Source: CAZKBP01 sp964551015 (lineage in GTDB: Bacteria > Bacteroidota > Bacteroidia > Cytophagales > Microscillaceae). From it: a DNA stretch of 37,952 nucleotides. The translations under genes and the position numbers were made by a program. The DNA is taken from assembly GCA_964551015.1 (NCBI GenBank), contig CAZKBP010000046.1, forward strand, positions 1-37,952. The letters are read 5' to 3'. This document shows, in pieces, positions 1-8,762 of the stretch (positions within the stretch are counted from its first letter, which is position 1; each line of letters starts with the position of its first letter). The notes beneath the pieces are model-generated. The model saw only the letters and a program-made list of their open reading frames with translations. It was not told where the DNA came from and did not search any database.

Positions 1-135
1 TCTCCGTGTCTCTGTGCCTCTGTGTTTGAATAAGCCATTCAGATGCACGCGCGGTTTGAATACCCCGAAAGCCCTCGGTGTCTCCGTGTCTCTGTGCCTC
101 CGTGTTTGAATAAGCCATTCAGATGCACGCGCGGT
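1..135. repeat. 55-bp direct repeat, two copies, 80-bp period
   Basis: Positions 1-55 and 81-135 are the same 55-bp sequence with one mismatch (T versus C near base 21 of the unit). The unit begins TCTCCGTGTCTCTGTGCCTC and ends in ATGCACGCGCGGT. The 25 bp between copies are unrelated to the unit. The first copy starts exactly at the window edge, so the array may extend to the left. The first half resembles a CTCTGTG/CCGTG-type intergenic repeat that I recall from many unrelated bacterial genomes; that is memory, not a search. No coding potential is seen in it. Confidence 0.85.
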
Positions 136-175
136 GAATATGGATTAGTATAGCCTTTCACTAACCAACATTTAA

Positions 176-529
176 ATGCTCAACAGTATTCCTTTCCGTA
201 CCACACTTAGAAAGGCCAGCTTAATAAGTTTAAGCGGCTCTTTTAGACTGGAAAAACAAACATTAATCTATGAATTTAACGATCACAAAGAGAAGTTTGA
301 GATCGCTTTGGAAGGAATTGCAGAGATACAGGTGAAAAAGGAGTTCTTCCAGACTATTTTAGCTCTAAGACCTCAAAAGCCATCCCTACTCGAGGACTTT
401 CGTGGACGTGTACACCGAGGGACATCTAAAGTAATTATTCCCAAGCAATATAAAGCTGAGGCAGAAAGCCTCGTGGCTCACGTCAATCTTCTACGCTTAG
501 AAATACAAATGAAAGACTTAGAAAACTGA
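176..529 (+). CDS. small hypothetical protein, possibly PH-like fold
   Basis: A 117-residue protein with an ATG start and no signal peptide or membrane segment. Residues 20-95 alternate short hydrophobic strands and charged turns (GSFRLEKQTLIYEF, then FEIALEGIAEIQVKK, then TSKVIIPKQY), followed by an amphipathic helix at the C-terminus. That order of strands plus a final helix is what small bacterial PH/GRAM-like domains show, but I recognise no family signature. It is convergent with the PLP enzyme gene at 612-1763. Balanced composition and lack of an overlapping better candidate argue that it is real. Function unknown. Confidence 0.5.
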   Translation: MLNSIPFRTTLRKASLISLSGSFRLEKQTLIYEFNDHKEKFEIALEGIAEIQVKKEFFQTILALRPQKPSLLEDFRGRVHRGTSKVIIPKQYKAEAESLVAHVNLLRLEIQMKDLEN

Positions 530-611
530 CATTAAAGGGTAACTTGCTGGTCAGGTCGGCTTTATAACCCACTAACCAAAAGGTTGGAGCCAAGTGTGAG
601 TTTTATTTCCA

Positions 612-1763
612 TCAAACCTTGGCCTCTAGTCTGACCGCTTTTTCCAAAGCCACTTTCAGATCGTGCATCAAATCCTCAGCGTGCTCGATGCCTACAGAAA
701 GGCGCAATAAACCGTCTGTAATCCCTAATTTTAAGCGGTCAGCTTCGGGTACTTTGATATGAGAAGTTTTGGAAGGTTGGCAAATAATGGTTTCTACCCC
801 ACCTAAGCTAAGCGAGGGCGTAATCAGTTGCAAAGATCGGAGAAAAGCCTCGGTTTTATCAGGCTGAGTAAGCTCAAAAGCAAGCATTCCACCGTAGGCA
901 CCGTTCATTTGTGCTTTGGCTACCTCGTGTCCGGGATGTGCGCTTAAGCCAGGATAAAATACCTGAGCTACTTCCCCTTGTTGATTGAGAAATTCGGCAA
1001 TTTGTAGCGCATTCTGATTGTGTTTGTCTACTCGAACGGCTAAGGTTTTCAGGCTTCGCTCAATCAAGTAACAATCCAAGGCATTGAGGCTCCCCCCAAA
1101 ACTCAGGGCACTTTGGTAAACACGCTGCTGAATGGCCTGAGAACTCAACATTGCCCCAAAGCATAAATCACTATGCCCTCCTAAATATTTCGTACCACTG
1201 TGCAAAACCACATCAATGCCTAGCTCGATGGGGCGTTGATTGATGGGCGTGGCAAAAGTATTATCTACTACGGAGATCAATTGACGCGCTTGGGCAAACT
1301 CCGCGATCATTTTCAAATCTATCACACTGAGCAAAGGATTAGAGGGGGTTTCCGTGTAAATGAGTCGGGTGTTAGGCTTGATTTTATTTTCCAAGGATTC
1401 TATTTCTTGATTAGAAACAAAATCATACTCGATGCCAAATTTGCTAAATTCTTCCAGAGCCAATTTATGGGTTCCCCCGTAAATCTCTCGAGAGAGTAAA
1501 ATATGATCATTTGGTTTTAGCAGAGAAAGTAAAGTCGTAGAAATAGCGGCCATCCCTGAGCTAAAAATCAGACCTGCTTCGGTCTTTTCTAATTCGCAAA
1601 GCTTTTGGACGATGACAGCTTGATTTTCGGTATTGAAATATCTGGGGTAGATATTTTCATCGTAGCCGATATATTTGTTAGAAGAAGAAACGTAGATTGG
1701 AGTATTCACGCCTTGGTCATCTCGATGATGATGCACGCAGATGGTTTCTTTATGAGATGCCAT
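612..1763 (-). CDS. Cys/Met metabolism PLP-dependent enzyme (cystathionine gamma-synthase/lyase family)
   Basis: This 383-residue protein is the full length usual for the family. The PLP-binding lysine lies in SGTKYLGGHSD (about residue 194), the cofactor-binding SSGMAAI near residue 70, and the aspartate and threonine of VVDNTFATP near residue 168. Members add or remove thiols at the gamma or beta carbon of homoserine esters, cystathionine, or methionine, in methionine/cysteine interconversion. Sequence alone does not decide between cystathionine gamma-synthase, cystathionine gamma-lyase and methionine gamma-lyase. The ATG at 1763 is followed by a family-like N-terminus ending in TPIYVSSS. 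It sits 45 nt downstream of the protease gene at 1809-3215 on the same strand, so co-transcription is possible without an obvious functional link. Confidence 0.88.
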   Translation of the reverse strand: MASHKETICVHHHRDDQGVNTPIYVSSSNKYIGYDENIYPRYFNTENQAVIVQKLCELEKTEAGLIFSSGMAAISTTLLSLLKPNDHILLSREIYGGTHKLALEEFSKFGIEYDFVSNQEIESLENKIKPNTRLIYTETPSNPLLSVIDLKMIAEFAQARQLISVVDNTFATPINQRPIELGIDVVLHSGTKYLGGHSDLCFGAMLSSQAIQQRVYQSALSFGGSLNALDCYLIERSLKTLAVRVDKHNQNALQIAEFLNQQGEVAQVFYPGLSAHPGHEVAKAQMNGAYGGMLAFELTQPDKTEAFLRSLQLITPSLSLGGVETIICQPSKTSHIKVPEADRLKLGITDGLLRLSVGIEHAEDLMHDLKVALEKAVRLEAKV

Positions 1764-1808
1764 GGGTTTGAAAAATTGATTAAAAAATGAAATAAATAGC
1801 CGATCTGG

Positions 1809-3215
1809 CTACTCAATATGATTGATGGAAATAATCAGCGGTACTACACTGCGGGTGCGACTGATGCCTTTGAAGCTGATTTGACCATTAATATCGTAAC
1901 TCACTTCTTGAGCAGTTACCAATTTACTGCCTAGAGCTTGGTCTAATCTTTCACGAAAGTCGCCCTCAGCTTGCTCCATTTTTAGGAAAATTTGATCCAA
2001 GTTGAGCCTTTCTGCTGAATAAAGCACGCAAAAATAGTCGGTTCCCACGCGGTTATCCAATTGCACAAAATAATCCTCGTTGGGGATCGCAATGTTATTA
2101 GCTTTATAACCCAGATAAGCACTAATTCCGTCGTGATGGGGAAAAACTTTGTAATTTTGTTTACTTAAATCAGAGCCAAAAGCATACACATAGGCAGGCG
2201 CTTCGTTGCTGATATACATACGGAAGAGCGTACCAGAGTGATAAGGATTGACGGTTTCATACGTGCCTCGTCCTTTGTAGTAGGTTTTCATTTCCTCACC
2301 CGCCGAGAGGTTGAGATGCACTTCGCCCGCGAGTTGGTTCATTTCGGTAACGCCTGCGGTCATTTCGTAGGCCTCGAAACAATAACGTTCAAAATCATCA
2401 TAAGAAAACCAGATAAAACCCTCTTTGCCCCAAGTGGTTCCCCAGCTATTCATGAGTTCAAAAGCCCCTCCAAATTTTTCATCATCATAACCAATGACCG
2501 TCAAGGCGTGTCCACCGTTGGGATTGGGATTATCGCTGGGCTGCAATTCCCAGAAAGTTTTGCCTTTGGCATTTAGAAAAGACTCGGTACAACACTGCAT
2601 CCCGATGATGATGGGTTTGTTTTCGGCCAAGCTTTTCTTGGCCAGTGTTACCTTGTCGGGGGCACTGCTATCAAAAATTCTCTTGTAGTTTTGTATTTTG
2701 AATTTTTTGGCTTTCTCTTCTAAGCGAGTGGTAACGGTTTGTCCACATTGGCTACCAAATTCGGAGATTTTGACGGCTCCGATTTCCTTGATAATTTCTA
2801 AGGCATTGTATAAGCTCGTCCCTTCTTGGCAATAAATATCACTGATAGATTTTGCTTGCTCATAGATAAAGAAAGGAGAAAAGGCATTCTCGGTGATAAG
2901 CATCGTGTTCGTCCAGTTTTGCTCGTGTGCCATCATAATGGTACGTGCCGCGTAGGCAGTAGACCAGCCCACACAAGTTCCGTAAGAGCCTTGATTTTGA
3001 GGAATAGGAGCATACGGGCGAAGTGAAACCCGATGAGGGAGCTGCCGATAGTCTCCTCGCATCAAAGGCGCGGACAGGGGAACCTGTTCGTATAAAACTG
3101 GGTCTAGCACACAGCCTGTACGAAATTCTTGTGCCCAACTCAGCGAACTCCCGACGGATAAGAAGCTTATCAGGCAGAGAGTTTGTACAAGGAAGTTTTT
3201 CAGGTAGCTCATCAT
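1809..3215 (-). CDS. secreted papain-like (C1) cysteine protease with DUF4384-like C-terminus
   Basis: A 468-residue protein beginning with a signal peptide (hydrophobic residues 8-24, cleavage near SSLSWA-QE). The papain fold is clear: oxyanion Gln75 and nucleophile Cys81 in QNQGSYGTCVGWS, His236 in GGHALTVIGYDD, and Asn256 in LMNSWGTTWG. The catalytic set is complete, so activity is expected in the periplasm or outside the cell. Residues about 335-410 (PAYVYAFGSD, a VFPHHD turn, IPNEDYFVQLDN, then DYFCVLYSAE) resemble the DUF4384 pattern, which is often fused to bacterial caspase or protease domains. The gene directly follows the TPR-caspase gene with a 69-nt gap, suggesting a shared transcript. 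Two possible ATGs lie at 3215 and 3212. Confidence 0.85.
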   Translation of the reverse strand: MMSYLKNFLVQTLCLISFLSVGSSLSWAQEFRTGCVLDPVLYEQVPLSAPLMRGDYRQLPHRVSLRPYAPIPQNQGSYGTCVGWSTAYAARTIMMAHEQNWTNTMLITENAFSPFFIYEQAKSISDIYCQEGTSLYNALEIIKEIGAVKISEFGSQCGQTVTTRLEEKAKKFKIQNYKRIFDSSAPDKVTLAKKSLAENKPIIIGMQCCTESFLNAKGKTFWELQPSDNPNPNGGHALTVIGYDDEKFGGAFELMNSWGTTWGKEGFIWFSYDDFERYCFEAYEMTAGVTEMNQLAGEVHLNLSAGEEMKTYYKGRGTYETVNPYHSGTLFRMYISNEAPAYVYAFGSDLSKQNYKVFPHHDGISAYLGYKANNIAIPNEDYFVQLDNRVGTDYFCVLYSAERLNLDQIFLKMEQAEGDFRERLDQALGSKLVTAQEVSYDINGQISFKGISRTRSVVPLIISINHIE

Positions 3216-3284
3216 TCAGAATATTGATTTTGAATCAGCTCTCTCGGTCAGGGTGTAAACGCTAAATTTAGTCAATGGGTTATA

Positions 3285-5507
3285 TCAACGGGCAATAAAT
3301 AAGAAATCACTGCCAGGCTCATTCGTACCAAATTCACCAGAGTGAGGCTTAGGCTGTGCTTGCGACACGTAAGCCAGTAGCTCGGGCAGGGTCAGAATAC
3401 GATCCATGCCTCCTTCACTCCTGAGTGCTTCCAAAAGCATTCTGGCAAAAGGAGAGTGCTGCCCTGGGCGTCCATCCGGCACATATTCTTTGCCCCCAGA
3501 GGTCAGGTAACGACGTGTACTATAACGCAATTTGCGGTTGATCAACTCTTGACGATCTGAGGTGATATTACTTTGTGCTCCTCGCATCGCCAGCGTACGA
3601 TCAAAGGTTCCACCAAAACAAACATCCATGACTAACAAAATATGTTTGCAGGGAATGCTGTTAATATAAGTTTTCAAGTTAGAATGAGAGATATAAGAGG
3701 ATTTAGAATCTTCTTCAAAACGTGAATCTCTGGCTACCACGTAGCCTTCCTTGAAAATTTCGTCGAATTGTCCGTGCCCTGCGAAGAATATAAAAAGTTG
3801 GTCATTGCTGTTGTATTGTTTGCGAGCGTACTCTTTGATTTTGAGCATGACCGCATCTTTTTTCAGATTCTCTTGTAGGTCGACCTCGAAACCATAAAGA
3901 TCTCTGAGATCCTGAGCGATGGCGCGCGCATCATAAATTGGATTGATGAGCGGCCCCCATTCGTCATACTGATTGGTGGCGAAGAGAAGCGCAATTTGTC
4001 TTCCCATGGCATTGCTGGCGGGTGGAGGAGCCACGGCCGCTACGGCGGGTTGCCGTTTGACTGTAAAGCGCTCCTGAGCTTCATTCCCTCGGGTATCGTA
4101 GGCGCGAACCGTGATTAAATTACTTTCTCCCGTGAGCATGGTTTCACCATCAAAATGGCCGTCTGGTTTCAAGCGAGCTGGATTTCCGTTAATCAAGACT
4201 CTCACTACGCCACTCTCGTCCTGTGCTTGTCCGATGACTGTAATTTTGTTGGCTGCTTCTACTACAATCACGCCCCGTGCTTTGGCCAGAGGTGAAGTAA
4301 TCGCGATCACGGGGGGCGTATTATCGGCGTATTCTCGGTCTATCTTGCTGATCAAAAGCTCAACTTCGGAGGCATCTTCCTTGAAGCTTCTAGCAATGTC
4401 TTTGGCTCTTTGAGCCACGGAACGAGCGAGTGTGGTACGATTTAATTTGAATAAAATATGTGCTAAGAGTAGATTATTTTCATAAGAATCTTGCAGTTGA
4501 ATCGCTTTTTGCGCCCAGCCTTCTGCTTTCTCGAGAATTTCGTTACCTTGGATTTGCAAAGGCTTTTCCTCGGCGTACTCTAGAATTTGTGAAGACAGTT
4601 CGTAGTAATCCTCTGCGCGACGGGCTTGGCTGAGGTAGCGATTAATATCTTGCTCGCTCTTTTGTTTTTGATCCAAATTGTAATAAGCAATTCCACGTAT
4701 GATGTACGCTGGCCAGTAGCGACGGTCGTTGTAGATAGCACGATTAGCATCTTTGAGCGCATCGGTGTTATTGCCTAAAGAAAGTTTGAGAGAAGCGCGA
4801 CGGCAATAAGTCTGTGCATTGTTAGGACTTAGATTAATGGCCGCTGAGTATTCTTCAACAGCTTTTTCATTTTCGTGATTTTTACGATAGTAATCGGCTA
4901 GGTTGCTACGTAGCTCTGCTTCTCGGGGAGCAATTTGCACTGCTCTCTTAAGGTCAGCGTAGGATTCAGCACTTTGCCCCTGATCCATTTTGATCAAACC
5001 TCGGATACTCAACACACGGGCATAAGTAGGATTTAGCCTCAGTGCTTCGTCGCAATCTCTGAGGGCGCGACTGTATTTCTTTTGCTTCCGATAGAGGTCG
5101 GCCCGGTCGGTATAGGGAAGTTCGAAGTTAGGAGACATTCGGATGGATTGAGAATAATCTTGGATGGCTAGGTTCTGTTCTCCCAATGCCTCATAGATTT
5201 GCCCCCGCTTGTAATAATTCATGGATTCTTTGGGGTCCAGGTCGATTGCTTTGCTAAAATCCGCTAGTGCTTCCCTGTACAGACCTAGATACCAATAAGA
5301 TAGCCCTCTCTGATAGTAAGCTTCCTCGAGGTAGGCATTGATATCGAGAGCTTTGCTAAAGTCAGCAATTGCCTCTGCATACACTCCTCTATCATTTTTG
5401 GCAATTCCATCTTCTAAATGGCTTTGAGCAGTCTGTGCGTGTAGATCCAGACAGAATAAAAGCGCAGATATGAATCCCGTGTAATATAAAACATATTTCT
5501 TTTTCAT
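3285..5507 (-). CDS. secreted TPR protein with Ig-like and caspase-family (C14) domains
   Basis: A 740-residue protein with an N-terminal signal peptide (residues 1-24, ending HAQ). Residues about 28-300 are tandem tetratricopeptide repeats with the G-Y-A spacing typical of TPRs, and a further helical stretch reaches 390. Residues about 397-485 (PPVIAITSP, then GVVRVLINGNP, then ITVRAYDTRGNE) form an Ig-like domain of the kind seen in surface proteins. Residues 503-735 are a caspase-like peptidase, with the dyad His578 in FFAGHGQFDE and Cys630 in LLVMDVCFGGTFD. Both catalytic residues are present. The protein is expected to act outside the cytoplasm with TPRs as the partner-binding arm. A candidate promoter lies at 5599-5630. 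The papain-like protease gene follows immediately. Confidence 0.88.
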   Translation of the reverse strand: MKKKYVLYYTGFISALLFCLDLHAQTAQSHLEDGIAKNDRGVYAEAIADFSKALDINAYLEEAYYQRGLSYWYLGLYREALADFSKAIDLDPKESMNYYKRGQIYEALGEQNLAIQDYSQSIRMSPNFELPYTDRADLYRKQKKYSRALRDCDEALRLNPTYARVLSIRGLIKMDQGQSAESYADLKRAVQIAPREAELRSNLADYYRKNHENEKAVEEYSAAINLSPNNAQTYCRRASLKLSLGNNTDALKDANRAIYNDRRYWPAYIIRGIAYYNLDQKQKSEQDINRYLSQARRAEDYYELSSQILEYAEEKPLQIQGNEILEKAEGWAQKAIQLQDSYENNLLLAHILFKLNRTTLARSVAQRAKDIARSFKEDASEVELLISKIDREYADNTPPVIAITSPLAKARGVIVVEAANKITVIGQAQDESGVVRVLINGNPARLKPDGHFDGETMLTGESNLITVRAYDTRGNEAQERFTVKRQPAVAAVAPPPASNAMGRQIALLFATNQYDEWGPLINPIYDARAIAQDLRDLYGFEVDLQENLKKDAVMLKIKEYARKQYNSNDQLFIFFAGHGQFDEIFKEGYVVARDSRFEEDSKSSYISHSNLKTYINSIPCKHILLVMDVCFGGTFDRTLAMRGAQSNITSDRQELINRKLRYSTRRYLTSGGKEYVPDGRPGQHSPFARMLLEALRSEGGMDRILTLPELLAYVSQAQPKPHSGEFGTNEPGSDFLFIAR

Positions 5508-5859
5508 AGCGCCGAAAGAATTTAATTTTGATGTGTGATGAGTATCCTATTTTTTAGTGACGACGAGTCTCGGCATTATTTTTTATCGTGATGGTTCACA
5601 AAAATAAAAATAATTCTTAGACTCATGCAAAAAACTCGAAAAACTAATCAGCCGTTCAGTTTTATTGTATCTGTTTGAAGATGTATGAAAGTTTGAAGAG
5701 TAAGTTTAAGCAGCGATATACATAAACCTTGGGCTGTGTATATGTCTTTTCTCAGCAATCAATACTTGCTGATAGATTAATAAGTTTTCTGTAAATTTTG
5801 CTGTTTACTTACATCATACTGATTTTTGTCCAAAAGGGTTCTGAAAATTACGAAAAAAC
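5508..5859. other. 352-bp intergenic region
   Basis: No convincing gene is seen. The stretch is AT-rich and holds the leader of the TPR-caspase gene, including the promoter candidate at 5599-5630. The remainder, up to the stop of aroE at 5860, shows no clear hairpin terminator or repeat. Confidence 0.5.
5599..5630 (-). promoter_or_regulatory. candidate Bacteroidota-type promoter for the TPR-caspase gene
   Basis: On the minus strand a TATTTTTG (5606-5599) fits the -7 consensus TAnnTTTG, and a TTG (5630-5628) lies 21 nt upstream, as expected for the -33 element of Bacteroidota primary sigma factor promoters. The predicted leader before the ATG at 5507 is roughly 85-90 nt. This is a consensus match only, in AT-rich DNA. 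Confidence 0.4.
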
Positions 5860-6618
5860 TTAACCATTCCAGATTTCCCAAGCTCTTTCTGCTTGTAGAT
5901 GCAGCATTTCTAGGCCGTTTTTCACCTTGGCTCCGCGCGTTTTCCCTTCTTTCATAAATTTGGTTTCCAAGGGGTTATAAACTAAGTCATACAACAGATG
6001 CTCCTTAGTCAGACATTCGTATGGAATATCAGGGCAAGTATCAACGTGAGGCTGCATGCCTAAGGGCGTTGTATTGACAATGAGTTGGTGCTCTCTCATC
6101 ACTTTTTGGTCAAGATTCTCGTAAAGCAAAAAATCTGCACTTCGCTTACTCCGCGAAACCAGCTTAAAAGGAATCTTAAGCTCCTGGAGTGCCGCCTGCA
6201 CCGCCTTAGACGCCCCACCTGTGCCTAGCACAATGGCTTTGTAGCCTTCCAAACTGTGTAAATTTTTGTGTACGCTCAGTTCTCTACTTAAAGATTGTAA
6301 AAAGCCATAATAATCAGAATTATAACCAACCAGCCCTTTGCTTTGGTCAAACTTGATGACATTCACTGCTCCGACTCGCTGGGCTGATTCGGAAAGACGG
6401 TCTAAATAACGGATGACTGATTCTTTGTAAGGAATGGTCACATTCAATCCGTGTAAAGGAGCACTCCGCTTGAGCAATGTTGGGAAATCTTCAATATTTT
6501 CTATCTCGAAGAGTTCGTATTGGGCCTCGGGGATATTTTCTTTCTCAAATTTTTCGGTAAAATATTTTTTGGAAAAGGAATGAGACAAAGGGTATCCAAT
6601 CAGTCCATATGTTTTCAT
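5860..6618 (-). CDS. aroE: shikimate dehydrogenase (NADP+)
   Basis: A 252-residue protein, usual family length. It reduces 3-dehydroshikimate to shikimate with NADPH in the aromatic amino acid/chorismate pathway in the cytoplasm. Visible motifs are the substrate-binding GYPLSHSFS (residues 8-16), catalytic Lys65 in NVTIPYKES, N100 and D102 in YNSDYYGF, and the dinucleotide-binding GTGGASKAV at 132-140. NTTPLGM and the C-terminal NGLEMLHLQA are also characteristic. ATG start at 6618. It lies downstream of DUF368 with a 304-nt gap and is probably transcribed separately. Confidence 0.96.
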   Translation of the reverse strand: MKTYGLIGYPLSHSFSKKYFTEKFEKENIPEAQYELFEIENIEDFPTLLKRSAPLHGLNVTIPYKESVIRYLDRLSESAQRVGAVNVIKFDQSKGLVGYNSDYYGFLQSLSRELSVHKNLHSLEGYKAIVLGTGGASKAVQAALQELKIPFKLVSRSKRSADFLLYENLDQKVMREHQLIVNTTPLGMQPHVDTCPDIPYECLTKEHLLYDLVYNPLETKFMKEGKTRGAKVKNGLEMLHLQAERAWEIWNG

Positions 6619-6922
6619 AATTAAGTTTTTAGAAGGTAGGAATTTTTGATATTTAGTGCTTCCACTTTTGGTTTAGTGCAGGAAGGAGTTTATGATGTAA
6701 CAGTTAGAGGGCAGGTTTTTATGTTTTAATTTGACTACAAAGTTTTTTTATAAAAGAAAAGAGTTGACAATAAGCTACTTACTAATTATGAACCACTCAT
6801 CAATTCCTGCTAAGTCAGAGACTTGCAGTACCCTATGGTAAGTAAGAAAGAAAAAGGGATTAAGCAAAGAATTAAACCATTATTTATTTGCCTAAGCCCA
6901 GTTTTAGCTAAAAAATATTTTC
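6619..6922. other. 304-bp intergenic region upstream of aroE
   Basis: No gene is supported. It separates the DUF368 stop (6923) from the aroE start (6618), both minus strand, so it should contain the DUF368 transcript end and an aroE promoter. I see no strong hairpin followed by a T run and no exact TAnnTTTG with a properly spaced TTG. Confidence 0.5.
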
Positions 6923-7897
6923 CTAATGCTGCCCAGATGATGAAGTGGGTCGAGATAGTTTTTCTAGCAAGTAAACTAGCAAAAAGCCAAAAATAGCCAA
7001 CAAACCGGCCCAAATCCAGAAGGAAGGTTCGCCTGTTTCTTGAGTGTAAGCCCAGGGTAATACGCTTTTTTGCAGGAGCGGCTGTATTTCCCCATGACGA
7101 TCTTCATAAGTTTCTAGGGTAATTTTCCAGGGCCAAACTTTATTGAGTGAGCCCAGCATGATGCCCGTGAGGAAAGCGATGGTCAGGTCGTGATAGCGCT
7201 TGAGCATCCAGTTGATCGCGTGGGAAAAAGAAAGAATACCCACCACACAGCCCAGCCCAAAAGCTAGCAATACACGAAAGTTCTGGTCAAAACTGAGTAT
7301 GGAAGATAAGCTCAAGTCTTTCAGTGTACCAAAGATAAACTTATATTTACTAAGTAAAATGAGGATAAAACTCCCCGAAATTCCCGGTAGAATCATGGCG
7401 CAAATGGCAATCGCTCCTGATAAAAACACAAAGCCCAGATTTTCAGGAGTCTCCGTACGCGTAGCAACTGTAATCAGGTAGCCAAAGATTACCCCAGCCA
7501 CCAGACTCAACCCAACCCCTGTTGACCAAGCCGTTATTTTGCGCCCTACCACCAAGGCAGACGCAATGATTAAACCAAAGAAAAAAGCCCAAAGTAAGAT
7601 GGGATGGTGATCCAATAAGTAGAGGAGAATGCGCGATAAACTCACGATGGCCGTGCCGATGCCCAGAAAAAGTACCAATAGAAAGCTCGCGTTAATATAT
7701 TGCCAAAAGGCTTTGATTTTCAGCCCTAAGAGCAAGCGTAATGCTTGTAGATTGAAAGATTTTAAGGAATTGATAAGCTCTTCGTAGATACCCGAGATAA
7801 AAGCAATGGTTCCGCCCGAAACTCCAGGAACTGCATCTGCCGAACCCATCGCGATTCCTTTCAAATAGAGTAATAAATAATCTTTGGTGGTCTTCAT
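6923..7897 (-). CDS. DUF368 polytopic membrane protein (PopT-like, putative undecaprenyl-phosphate translocase)
   Basis: A 324-residue integral membrane protein with about eight to ten hydrophobic helices. The N-terminal signature LKGIAMGSADAVPGVSGGTI and the second copy-like motif AICAMILPGISGSFILILL (near residue 165) are diagnostic of DUF368, an inverted-repeat membrane fold. Family members such as Staphylococcus PopT were shown in 2023 work to recycle undecaprenyl phosphate across the inner membrane, supporting cell-wall and polysaccharide synthesis. Assignment of that role here rests on family membership only. The neighbouring polysaccharide export cluster would plausibly depend on such a lipid carrier. 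The gene lies 97 nt after the phosphosulfolactate synthase gene on the same strand. Confidence 0.9.
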   Translation of the reverse strand: MKTTKDYLLLYLKGIAMGSADAVPGVSGGTIAFISGIYEELINSLKSFNLQALRLLLGLKIKAFWQYINASFLLVLFLGIGTAIVSLSRILLYLLDHHPILLWAFFFGLIIASALVVGRKITAWSTGVGLSLVAGVIFGYLITVATRTETPENLGFVFLSGAIAICAMILPGISGSFILILLSKYKFIFGTLKDLSLSSILSFDQNFRVLLAFGLGCVVGILSFSHAINWMLKRYHDLTIAFLTGIMLGSLNKVWPWKITLETYEDRHGEIQPLLQKSVLPWAYTQETGEPSFWIWAGLLAIFGFLLVYLLEKLSRPTSSSGQH

Positions 7898-7994
7898 AAT
7901 TTTGTATCAAAAGTTGACTGGGGGTTGTATGACACCAGCCCCTTTTGCGTCTACGCAAGGAAGCAATAACGGGATTAGGAAAGGAATAAATATT

Positions 7995-8762
7995 TTATTC
8001 CTTTGCCAAAAAATGATTGAAAGTATCTCCACGCAGACCTAAGCGCAGGGTTTCCAGCGGAATCACATCATTGGTGGCGATATTTCCGAGGTTTACATTG
8101 GCTCCGAGTAGTTTGATAAACCAAACTTGCTGGGGTTTGAGCGGTGCTTCCCAGATAATTTTCTCAAAGGGGATTTTCGTCAGAATTTCTTGTACCAGAC
8201 CAGAACGCACCTCACCCGAAGAGCGGAATAAACCCACAGTACCGCTTTCACGTGCCTCTCCGATTACTTTCCAAGCACCTGCATCTAGTTCGGCCTGCAT
8301 TAATTCTATCCATTGGTAAGGGGGAATAATTTTTTCTATGTCCTTAGAACCCACCTCAGAAAGTACTTTGACCTGTTGAGCGAGGGCGGTGATATATTTG
8401 CATTTTTCTTCGTGCGGAATTTCGATAGAACCATCCGAAACTTCGGCCAAAGGCATTTGGTATTTATCAAGCACCTTACGGTAATCGTCAAATTGTCCTC
8501 GGACAATAAAAGCCTCGAAAAGGGTTCCTCCAAAATAGAAAGGGATATTGGCCTCTTGGTAGAGATTCAGTTTATCTTGCAAATGAGGGGTTACGTACGA
8601 GGTAGCCCAGCCTAATTTGATGATGTCAATGTAAGGCCCCGAAGCCTCGATCATGTCTTCTGCTTCTCTTAGGCTCAATCCTTTGTCCATCACCATCGTT
8701 AGGCCGTAGTCTCGAACTTTCTTAGTTCGCTCGGGGATGTTGTTCAAAAAATAGTTTTTCAT
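7995..8762 (-). CDS. phosphosulfolactate synthase (ComA family)
   Basis: A 255-residue (beta/alpha)8-type protein. ComA adds sulfite to phosphoenolpyruvate to give phosphosulfolactate, the first step of archaeal coenzyme M synthesis; bacterial homologues make sulfolactate-type compounds. Features seen: GLTMVMDKGLSLREAED near the N-terminus, DIIKLGWATSYV (about 46-57), YFGGTLFEAF, the acidic AEVSDGSIEIPHEEK, GEARESGTVGL and the late IWEAPLKPQQVWFIKLLGANVNLGNI. The ATG overlaps the stop of the upstream TPR gene (ATGA, 8759-8762), implying translational coupling. A Bacteroidota pathway to sulfonates or sulfonolipids is a possible destination, but no other enzyme of such a route is in the window. 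Confidence 0.88.
   Translation of the reverse strand: MKNYFLNNIPERTKKVRDYGLTMVMDKGLSLREAEDMIEASGPYIDIIKLGWATSYVTPHLQDKLNLYQEANIPFYFGGTLFEAFIVRGQFDDYRKVLDKYQMPLAEVSDGSIEIPHEEKCKYITALAQQVKVLSEVGSKDIEKIIPPYQWIELMQAELDAGAWKVIGEARESGTVGLFRSSGEVRSGLVQEILTKIPFEKIIWEAPLKPQQVWFIKLLGANVNLGNIATNDVIPLETLRLGLRGDTFNHFLAKE

Noticed and set aside
1..135. Direct repeats as a CRISPR array
   Set aside because: Only two copies, the unit is 55 bp, the gap is 25 bp, and no cas gene is in the window.
3285..5507. TPR-caspase as an effector of the protease/iSTAND system
   Set aside because: It has a signal peptide, so acts outside the cytoplasm, and lies over 13 kb from the cluster.
6619..6922. Riboswitch or small RNA upstream of aroE
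   Set aside because: No stable hairpin set or known riboswitch core could be drawn.
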